This document shows, in pieces, positions 1 to 6,321 of a stretch of 11,453 bases of DNA (positions are counted from its first letter, which is position 1; the number at the start of each line of letters is the position of its first letter). Position numbers and translations under genes: made by a program. The stretch lies in assembly GCA_030646595.1 (NCBI GenBank), contig JAUSKS010000172.1:1-11453 (forward strand). The letters are read 5' to 3'. This DNA is from Gallionellaceae bacterium. Its GTDB lineage: Bacteria > Pseudomonadota > Gammaproteobacteria > Burkholderiales > Gallionellaceae. The notes beneath the pieces were generated by a model that saw only the letters and a list, made by a program, of their open reading frames with translations, made no database searches and had not been told where the DNA came from.

Positions 1-2995
1 GTAGACTCAGAAAATGTCGGGCTTGTGGCAACAGCGATGCCATTTCATCCGGTGGAATTCCAGCTAATGCTGGCGGCAGCGACTGGGCATGCGGTAGATG
101 TTGCAGCAAGATGTGCCACCAAATACCCTGTTGCTGGGCTGTGGTCGGGGGCAATATATATTGTCCAGTGGGTAAAGGCTGTCGCAATGCTTCATCTATC
201 TCAACAGTTGGCAGAACTGCGGGAATAATACTAGTGGCCACCGAGCGCAGTGGATTATTGCTTGGCTCCCCTGCCGCCGCTGCGATATAGCCATACCACG
301 AAGCCGTATCCAGCTCGCCATTGCCGCTCACCAGCAGCGCCTGTTTGGCGCGGGTCATGGCGACATAGAGCAAATTCATTTGTTCGCTCTGGGCATATTT
401 TTCATCCGCAACAAAGTAGCCCTCACGCTTGAGGCCCCGGCCTTGTTTATCGCTGTACAAGGAAAAATGGGTGGGACGGGGCGCATGGGGTGACCAATCC
501 AGCAACACATTGTAGCTATCGGGCTTATGCGATGTATCGTTGGTATCCAACAGCCAGACGATGGGCGCTTCCAGCCCTTTGGCTTCATGCACAGTGTAAA
601 TACGCAGCGCATTGCCGACTTCACCTACACGCCCTTCATCCGGAGATTCGTTGTCGCTGGCATTGCGCAAATCGCGCAGCTCGGCCAGAAAGCGCGGCAA
701 ACTGGGATAACGACCCGCATCGACGTTAAGGGCAATTTCCATAAAAGCTTGCAGATTGGCGCGCACCGTAGGATGACGCTCCCGTGGCAATGCTGCGGTA
801 TAACGGCGCACCAAATCACTCTCAAAATAAATGCGGTCAAGCAGATCATGTACCGGAAGCTTGTCGGCACGTTGCAGCCAGTCGCTTAGCAGATGATGGG
901 CGCGCGATAGCTCATGGGAAGCGCTGCCCGTTGCTATGAGGTGTTGCAGGCGGGACCACCAGGAGGATCGAGGATCGAGGATCGAGGATTGGGTAACACC
1001 CGCGCCTTCCTCTCGATCCTCGATCCTCAATCCTCGATCCTCTCTTTGCCCCGCAATCAGCATCAAATCTTCATCAGAACAACTAAACAAGGGCGAACGC
1101 AATATTTGCGCCAATTCCAGATTAGCAAACGGGGTGATCAGAAAAGTCAGCAAGGCCTGCATATCTTCGGCTTCCAGGGTATCCAGCAGTCCACCACGGC
1201 GCGAAGTTAGAAAAGGAATGTGGCGTATATGCAAGGCATTTTCATAGACACGCAGATGAATGCGCTTTCTCACCAGCACCATGATGTCGCGGTATTCGGC
1301 GCGGCGTGGTTTGCCATTCGCATCTTGCACACTCCAATGCGTCACGATGTCGGCGATGCCAGCGGCGAATTGCTGCGCTTCTGCTTCGCGTTCACCGCTT
1401 TCTTTTTCCAGGCGCGGCTCAATCAGTGGGTTGCGCAGTGTCCATCCGTCTTCTGGCGTATCTGGCACAACTGGTTTTTCCACCACACTCAATGGCAACA
1501 CATCAACATAGCCGGGCAAGTCTGTGTGATGCGCTGTGTGCGTCACAAACTCCACAAAGCCATGCGCTTGCTTTTCAAAAACATTATTCACCGCTTGCAG
1601 CACCACTGGCGCATTGCGCCGGGTGACATTTTGATGCAGATAATGCGCGCCCAATTGCTGTTGCAGCCAGTTGCTGACTTCAGCGAACAGGCGCGCATCA
1701 GCCCGGCGGAAACGATAAATGGATTGTTTTGGATCACCCACCACAAACACAGTCGGCGGCAATTCCGCTGCCGTGGCAGCAGCAAACCAGGATTGCAATA
1801 TTTGCCACTGCACCGGATTGGTATCCTGGAATTCATCCAGCAACACATGCCGATAACGGCTATCCAGCTTGTACTGCATGTACTCGGCACTGTCGCTTTG
1901 CTTAAGCAAGCGATAAACCTGCCATTCCACATCGGTAAAATCCATCTGCTGCTGACGCAATTTTAATTGTTGATACTGTTCCAGCAAAGCCACGCCACAG
2001 TGCAGCGCGGCCTGGTTCATGCGCAGAATCAGGCGTTCCAGCATGGCCTCACGCACGGTTTGCATCTTGCCCAACAACACATCGCGCGCCAAAATAAATT
2101 CCGCTGCGTTTTGCTTTTTAGTGGGCTTGAAAGCGCGCGGCTCATCTGCCTGGGTATATAAAGCCGCTGACAATGCGGCAAAGCGCGCCTGGCTGTCAGC
2201 CATTTCCCACGCAGCTTGCAGTTTGGCGGCCTGCTTGCCCTGCGTTTCTGTACCTGTTGAGAGTGCGCTAGCAAAAGCATATAGGGCAGCTTGCATTGAG
2301 GCATCTGCACACATATCGGCCAGCGGATCAGCCTGTTCATCCACACCCAGCTCTGCCCGCAACTGTGCCAGCGCCCATACTACGTCACCTTCTCCGGCGG
2401 TATACGCCCACCATTCCGCACGTTTTTGCACAAAATTTTTCAGCAAAGCATGCGTGTTGTGCAAACCGTATTGCGCGAACAGCCATTGCATCTGCTGCGC
2501 AGTTTCGCTATCAGGCGCAGCGCGCAGACTGTCAGCAAAAGCCTGCCATGCTTCTTCGTGCAATGCCGAAGTGCGTTCCAGCAACTGCATGCCCACCGGC
2601 ACACCGACATTCAGCGGAGCACGCTGGAGGATTTGCATGAACCAGCCGTGAAAGGTGTTGATGGTGATAGCAGGTTGCGCCAGCAAAAACGCACTGTATA
2701 AACTGCGCGCCCTGACCAGCAGCGCATCATCCACCTCATGCAGCTCGCGCTCTTTTAGAAAGGCGAGCACCACTGCATCTTCCGCTGTAGCCAGCAGATG
2801 CAGCCACTCATGCAAACGCGCTTGCATCTCCTGCGCTGCTTTGCGGGTAAAAGTAATAGCCAGTATCTCGCCCGGCTTAACCCCTGCCAACAACAAACGC
2901 AAGATGCGCGATACCAGCAGCCAGGTCTTGCCACTCCCGGCGCAGGCTTCTACTACCACGCTGTGCTGGGGGTTGAGGGCAATTTTATTATTCAT
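1..2995 (-). CDS. addA: AddA-like UvrD/Rep-family helicase-nuclease subunit, 3' part cut by window edge
   Basis: This is the motor subunit of an AddAB-type double-strand-break resection enzyme, which unwinds and degrades DNA ends to load RecA. The frame opens at the ATG at 2995 and stays open through 998 codons to base 1, so the C-terminus is missing. Superfamily 1 helicase motifs occur in order: Walker A AGSGKT at residues 19-24, the ITFTRKAAQEM motif Ia, TINTFHGW, Walker B LLDEFQD (D387, E388), GDPKQSIYRFR from residue 420, TVHEAKGLE around H803, and AMTRAK around 879-884. The last part in view, GIWWHILLQHL with H961, looks like the start of a RecB-type PD-(D/E)XK nuclease domain. Residues 652-678 are encoded by an in-frame palindromic repeat. 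The gene follows addB by 157 nt, which holds another repeat. The ribosome binding site is poor (GGTGG, 3005-3009). Helicase identity is near certain; AddA rather than another RecB-like family rests on the addB partner. Confidence 0.9.
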   Translation of the reverse strand, partial: MNNKIALNPQHSVVVEACAGSGKTWLLVSRILRLLLAGVKPGEILAITFTRKAAQEMQARLHEWLHLLATAEDAVVLAFLKERELHEVDDALLVRARSLYSAFLLAQPAITINTFHGWFMQILQRAPLNVGVPVGMQLLERTSALHEEAWQAFADSLRAAPDSETAQQMQWLFAQYGLHNTHALLKNFVQKRAEWWAYTAGEGDVVWALAQLRAELGVDEQADPLADMCADASMQAALYAFASALSTGTETQGKQAAKLQAAWEMADSQARFAALSAALYTQADEPRAFKPTKKQNAAEFILARDVLLGKMQTVREAMLERLILRMNQAALHCGVALLEQYQQLKLRQQQMDFTDVEWQVYRLLKQSDSAEYMQYKLDSRYRHVLLDEFQDTNPVQWQILQSWFAAATAAELPPTVFVVGDPKQSIYRFRRADARLFAEVSNWLQQQLGAHYLHQNVTRRNAPVVLQAVNNVFEKQAHGFVEFVTHTAHHTDLPGYVDVLPLSVVEKPVVPDTPEDGWTLRNPLIEPRLEKESGEREAEAQQFAAGIADIVTHWSVQDANGKPRRAEYRDIMVLVRKRIHLRVYENALHIRHIPFLTSRRGGLLDTLEAEDMQALLTFLITPFANLELAQILRSPLFSCSDEDLMLIAGQREDRGLRIEDREEGAGVTQSSILDPRSSWWSRLQHLIATGSASHELSRAHHLLSDWLQRADKLPVHDLLDRIYFESDLVRRYTAALPRERHPTVRANLQAFMEIALNVDAGRYPSLPRFLAELRDLRNASDNESPDEGRVGEVGNALRIYTVHEAKGLEAPIVWLLDTNDTSHKPDSYNVLLDWSPHAPRPTHFSLYSDKQGRGLKREGYFVADEKYAQSEQMNLLYVAMTRAKQALLVSGNGELDTASWYGYIAAAAGEPSNNPLRSVATSIIPAVLPTVEIDEALRQPLPTGQYILPPTTAQQQGIWWHILLQHLPHAQSLPPALAGIPPDEMASLLPQARHFLSL
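963..1042. repeat. In-frame palindromic GAGGATC heptamer element inside addA
   Basis: The left arm (963-990) is four heptamers, three GAGGATC and one GAGGATT. The right arm (1015-1042) is GATCCTC, GATCCTC, AATCCTC, GATCCTC. The arms pair almost perfectly over 28 bp around a 24-nt loop (991-1014). In addA the element is read as about 27 residues, starting EDRGLRIEDRE and ending SSILDPRSS, between two normal helicase stretches (SDEDLMLIAGQ before, WWSRLQHL after), and the frame is kept. The low-complexity peptide is unlike the rest of the protein, which is why I read it as an insertion. Similar GAGGATC-type repeats are, from memory, dispersed in other bacterial genomes. Confidence 0.9.
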
Positions 2996-3005
2996 TAAGA
3001 CAATC

Positions 3006-3133
3006 CACCACAGAGACACAGAGGCACAGAGAAAGGCAAAACAAAAACAACCGCCTGAACTACGTCGAATTGAGGCCAGCACCTGCATATACTAGATTTA
3101 AGGTTTTCTCTGTATCTCTGTGTCTCTGTGGTG
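3006..3133. repeat. Palindromic CACAGAG element between addB and addA
   Basis: The left arm (3006-3034) has three CACAGAG heptamers beginning CACCACAGAGACACAGAG. The right arm (3105-3133) is its reverse complement, with only the two bases at 3114-3115 unmatched over 29 bp. The 70-nt interior (3035-3104) has no recognisable gene. The element fills nearly the whole 157-nt gap between the addB stop (3153) and the addA start (2995), so it would be transcribed as a long hairpin in the addBA message. The outer stem base covers CACC at 3006-3009, the complement of the only Shine-Dalgarno-like bases of addA. Short open frames across it encode CLCG- and TETQR-type peptides typical of repeat translation and are not genes. 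The element belongs to the same family as the copy at 11311-11442. Confidence 0.9.
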
Positions 3134-3152
3134 CAAAGGTTAAAAATCCATT

Positions 3153-5849
3153 TCATACTCCCCTCCACTCTGACTTGCGACACAAGCCGCGCATTTCACA
3201 ATACTGGCAGGCTTCTTCCACGCCATGCGCAGGCAAGGCGGTGTCATCGCGCATCTGCGCAAACACGATCAACAATCGGTCTATATTGGCCTGCGCCAGT
3301 TGCGGTACATCCTGGGGTGGCTTAACAGCAATGACCTTGTTCTTTTCAATGCTGATATAAGCGGCGGCATCGGCCTCATATACATGCGCATAGCAAGCCA
3401 GTTGTACATCCTCGCCTGCTTCCTTGAGTTTAAGCCGCAGCCTGCTGGCCTCTGTCATTTTATAATCCAGCACACGCACCGCATGCTCTGCTGTATTACC
3501 GTCCACCCGATCTATGCGCCCATGCAGAAGCAAATCCGCTGTCAACGGCAATTCAAATGGCACTTCGCCATTTTGATAACACCAACCTTCTGCTTCATTT
3601 TTTAACTGCGCATCGAGATAGGCGGGAATGGCTTGTTGCCAGCGCAATAACCAGGCGCGCGCCAGAAAATCGCGTTGCAGGGCGGCAGAAAATGCTTCGT
3701 TACTGATATGTAACAACGCTTCTTCCAACACCGCGTATGAATGCTGCGCAAGTATTTTGAATTGCTGATGGAAGCGATGCAATATGTGATGTACCCACTC
3801 GCCGTAATCGCGCTTCTCCACCTCCTCACGCACCTCGTCCAGCTCATTCAGGCGCAGAATGTGGCGCGCATAAAACTGATAAGGGCAAGCCACCAGGCTG
3901 TTGTAGCCGCTGGCTGAAATGCGTTGCGGCAGCAAGCTGGTAGGCACGGCTGGCGCAGGCATGCTGGCCACATCCGGCAGCGGAAAAAGCGTACCGCGTA
4001 GCTGTGCATAGGGCAGCAGCCCTGCCAGTTCCTGTTCCGCCAAATTATCGCCATATGCCAACTCGTGCAAGGCGCGCAAGATTTCCAGATAGGGGCTGAG
4101 CAAATTTTCTTCGCCGTTTTTGCTGGCTTGCCAGGTCGCCAGCACGGTGCTATTCATGGCCAGTAAGGCCAGTAAATCATCGCGCTGCTGTGCGCTGTAA
4201 GCAGCGCCGGTAGACAGGCCAAGCGCGGTGCGCACGGCATCGTTAAACCACAAGCCATTATTTTTTGTGCCCGGCAGATGGCTGGCATCACAGCCGAGCA
4301 ACAGCACCGCATCAAAGCTGCGCCAGCGCGTCGCAGCCAAATGGGTGAGTAGCACCGGGCTGCTGATGGTGGTATCGCGAAAAGTGTGCGTATCGAGTTG
4401 CTGCGCCAGCCAGTGCCGCCATTCTGGCAAACTAAAGCGGGTGGTATCATTTTGCAATTCCTGTTGCCAGGTTTGCAGCGCGAGTAATAATTGCTTGCCC
4501 GCATCATCCGTCATTAACCCCGGCACGATGCCGAGAATATTCAAACTGTCATACAAGTTGTGCAACCAGCCGCTCAGTGTGTCGCTCTTCTTGCGTAAGA
4601 CTTCCGCTGCCTGGCGCAGGCGTACCAGTGCCACTTGTACGTCTGCATCGTCCTGTGCCATATCCAGATAGGCGTTCAGGTGCGACGCCACCCCCTGCTT
4701 ACGTAGCAATTGCTCCAGTTGATAAAGCGCTTGCTTGCGTTGCTGCGGCGGCTGATCAGCGAAGATGAAAGGTGACTTGAGCAGGTCGAGCAAATCCTGA
4801 TAATAGAAATCACTTTGCAGCGCATCCAGCCAGCGCATCAGCACGGTGCTGACCGACAATGTGGAAAAAGTCCAGCCGGTTTCATCGCATACCAGTATTT
4901 GTGCGCGCTCCAGCAGGGCGCGTACACGCCGCGCCACCAGCCTGTCCTGCGCCACGATGGCGATGTTTTTTTTGCCTGCCAGCAACCAGCGTCGTACTTG
5001 TAACTCGGCGGCACAGGCTTCCTGTTCCAAGCCGTGTGCAGCGAAGAAACGCAGACGGCGCGCCAGCGTAGCTTGTGGAAAATGTTGCTGCAGATGGGCA
5101 GCCTGGTCGCGCAAAGAAGATAAACCATGCGTAGATAAAACGTGCAGCATGGCGCACTGCGCTTGCTGTTGTGCCATTTCACGCACATCAAAAATCATCA
5201 CTGGCGCGCGTTGCCGATAGGCTTCCACAAAGCGCGCTTCTGCCACGGATAAATCAGATGTCAGCAATACATACAAAGGCGCATTTGCCTGCTGCGCCAG
5301 TTGCGCCAAGCGCTGCTGATAAGCCCGTGTGCTATCCAGCCCCTGCATGGCATACCACAGCTCATGCACCACGCGCGCTTCAAACTGCATCGCTGTGCCG
5401 CGCCTGGCCTGATAAGCCTGCTCCAATTGGGTGATGAAATCTTCTTCGTTCTGCGGCAGCGTAACATGGTGCTGGGTCAATTCATCCAGCAACGCCAGCA
5501 GCTCATAGGTGACACCCCACAAGTCCGTATCAGGAAACCAGTGCCGTGTACGCAAGGCTTGATATAGCGCAGTGGCACGACAGGCATCGGGGATAACAGA
5601 ATGGCCCAGCAAAATGGATAGTACCCAGTCATTGAGCGTAACCATATGCGGCAACAACAGCGCGGGTAATCCAGCCAGTCGCGCCAGGCTTTGCGACAAT
5701 GGCTGGGCCACATGGTAGTTGGGCAACAGCACCACTGCATGGCGCAGATCAGGTATTTCGTTTTGATGTTGCGCTAGAATATGCTGCGCAACGGTATCAA
5801 AAAAAATAGCGGCCAAATCTGCTGGGCCGCTATTCTGTATTTTTTGCAT
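3153..5849 (-). CDS. addB: AddB-like PD-(D/E)XK exonuclease / inactive helicase subunit
   Basis: This 898-residue protein is the partner of AddA in the end-resection complex. The C-terminal nuclease domain starts near residue 645. It carries GRIDRVDG (D780) and VLDYKM (D795, K797), the D...DxK metal-binding triad of the PD-(D/E)XK superfamily. Four cysteines are placed as in AddB iron-sulfur nucleases: C655 in the ACPYQFYARH motif, then C881, C884 and C890 near the end. There is no Walker A at the N-terminus, so the helicase-like half should not hydrolyse ATP; this resembles proteobacterial AddB rather than the Bacillus form. The ATG at 5849 is the only sensible start, because it leaves about 35 residues before the conserved HAVVLLPNYH segment. 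It has no Shine-Dalgarno sequence and lies 13 nt after the fdxA stop, which suggests translational coupling. Codons 6-17 coincide with an intrinsic terminator. Confidence 0.88.
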   Translation of the reverse strand: MQKIQNSGPADLAAIFFDTVAQHILAQHQNEIPDLRHAVVLLPNYHVAQPLSQSLARLAGLPALLLPHMVTLNDWVLSILLGHSVIPDACRATALYQALRTRHWFPDTDLWGVTYELLALLDELTQHHVTLPQNEEDFITQLEQAYQARRGTAMQFEARVVHELWYAMQGLDSTRAYQQRLAQLAQQANAPLYVLLTSDLSVAEARFVEAYRQRAPVMIFDVREMAQQQAQCAMLHVLSTHGLSSLRDQAAHLQQHFPQATLARRLRFFAAHGLEQEACAAELQVRRWLLAGKKNIAIVAQDRLVARRVRALLERAQILVCDETGWTFSTLSVSTVLMRWLDALQSDFYYQDLLDLLKSPFIFADQPPQQRKQALYQLEQLLRKQGVASHLNAYLDMAQDDADVQVALVRLRQAAEVLRKKSDTLSGWLHNLYDSLNILGIVPGLMTDDAGKQLLLALQTWQQELQNDTTRFSLPEWRHWLAQQLDTHTFRDTTISSPVLLTHLAATRWRSFDAVLLLGCDASHLPGTKNNGLWFNDAVRTALGLSTGAAYSAQQRDDLLALLAMNSTVLATWQASKNGEENLLSPYLEILRALHELAYGDNLAEQELAGLLPYAQLRGTLFPLPDVASMPAPAVPTSLLPQRISASGYNSLVACPYQFYARHILRLNELDEVREEVEKRDYGEWVHHILHRFHQQFKILAQHSYAVLEEALLHISNEAFSAALQRDFLARAWLLRWQQAIPAYLDAQLKNEAEGWCYQNGEVPFELPLTADLLLHGRIDRVDGNTAEHAVRVLDYKMTEASRLRLKLKEAGEDVQLACYAHVYEADAAAYISIEKNKVIAVKPPQDVPQLAQANIDRLLIVFAQMRDDTALPAHGVEEACQYCEMRGLCRKSEWRGV
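5799..5834 (-). terminator. Intrinsic terminator embedded in the start of addB, downstream of fdxA
   Basis: Read on the minus strand, AATAGCGGCC (5834-5825) and GGCCGCTATT (5814-5805) form a perfect 10-bp stem around a 10-nt loop. The second arm runs into eight consecutive Ts (5806-5799). This is a textbook Rho-independent terminator, 28 nt past the fdxA stop codon. It also encodes addB residues from N6 to F17 in frame. It could end most fdxA transcripts while letting some read-through reach addBA. A ribosome starting addB would cover the stem and could prevent termination, which would make this a translation-dependent attenuator; that part is inference. Confidence 0.8.
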
Positions 5850-5868
5850 CGCTAAAAACCGATTAGCG
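5850..5868 (-). promoter_or_regulatory. Small hairpin spanning the fdxA stop codon and abutting the addB start
   Basis: CGCTAA (minus strand, 5868-5863) pairs with TTAGCG (5855-5850) around a 7-nt loop. The TAA of the first arm is the fdxA stop codon, and the second arm touches the addB ATG at 5849. A ribosome finishing fdxA would melt the stem and free the addB start, so the hairpin fits a coupling device. It is only 6 bp long and could be coincidental. Confidence 0.45.
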
Positions 5869-6186
5869 TTCCAGCAAGTGAAATTTTTCTTTTACGTCTT
5901 TCCATGCATCCGCGTCAGCCGGGCCGTCTTTTTTCTCAACGATGGCTTTCCACACTTTGGAAAGCTCTGCATTGAGCGCAACAAAATGGCGCTGTTCTTT
6001 GGGTAAATCATCCTCAGCATAAATCGCTTCAACCGGACATTCGGCCACGCACAGGGTGCAGTCTATGCACTCATCGGGATCTATTACCAGACAATTGGGG
6101 CCTTCGCGAAAACAATCTACGGGGCAGACATCCACACAATCGGTGTATTTGCATTTGATACAAGCTTCGGTCACTACATAGGTCAT
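5863..6186 (-). CDS. fdxA: 7Fe ferredoxin [3Fe-4S][4Fe-4S], FdxA / FdI type
   Basis: This is a 107-residue soluble low-potential electron carrier. The sequence is close to Azotobacter vinelandii ferredoxin I in length and motif layout. Cysteines at 9, 12, 17, 21 and 25 ([14 protein letters not shown]) and at 40, 43, 46 and 50 (CIDCTLC, ECPVEA) are the set expected to hold one [3Fe-4S] and one [4Fe-4S] cluster; C32 is an extra, non-canonical cysteine. I chose the ATG at 6186 because GAGGAG lies 8 nt before it and MTYVVTEAC is the family N-terminus; the longer frame from 6222 adds 12 residues with no support. The gene lies 13 nt before addB and an intrinsic terminator follows. Its electron partner cannot be told from this window. 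Placement beside an Fe-S nuclease may be only operon economy. Confidence 0.95.
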   Translation of the reverse strand: MTYVVTEACIKCKYTDCVDVCPVDCFREGPNCLVIDPDECIDCTLCVAECPVEAIYAEDDLPKEQRHFVALNAELSKVWKAIVEKKDGPADADAWKDVKEKFHLLER

Positions 6187-6212
6187 GGGTAAAACTCCTC
6201 GAATAATGTGCC

Positions 6213-6218
6213 ATTTTA
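6213..6218 (-). promoter_or_regulatory. Candidate extended -10 box for fdxA
   Basis: On the minus strand TAAAAT (6218-6213) differs from TATAAT by one base and is preceded by TGT, giving a TGn extended -10 motif. Transcription would start near 6206, about 20 nt before the ATG and just ahead of the GAGGAG ribosome binding site. No convincing -35 hexamer was found at 17 nt, which an extended -10 can tolerate. The rest of the 6187-6321 gap shows no gene and no clear terminator for the upstream propeller gene. Confidence 0.4.
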
Positions 6219-6321
6219 ACAAAATATGGCTAGATGCCGCTAGCGCTTTTTAAGCTGCTCCTTGGGCTGAAACGGAAGTTTTAAATCGACAGCTTGCTGC
6301 CGTAAGAATTACTACCAAGCA

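Noticed and set aside
963..1042. CRISPR array or tandem-repeat locus
   Set aside because: The units are 7 nt, contiguous and arranged as two inverted blocks with no spacers. There are no cas genes.
1220..1966. Plus-strand frame of 248 codons inside the addA region
   Set aside because: It is the antisense of a region with intact helicase motifs on the minus strand, including Walker B at about 1825-1840, and its composition is atypical of a protein.
2995..3360. Short frames on both strands across the CACAGAG element, with CLCG- and TETQR-rich products
   Set aside because: The peptides are translations of the repeat itself. No ribosome binding sites support them and the pattern is a known source of false genes.
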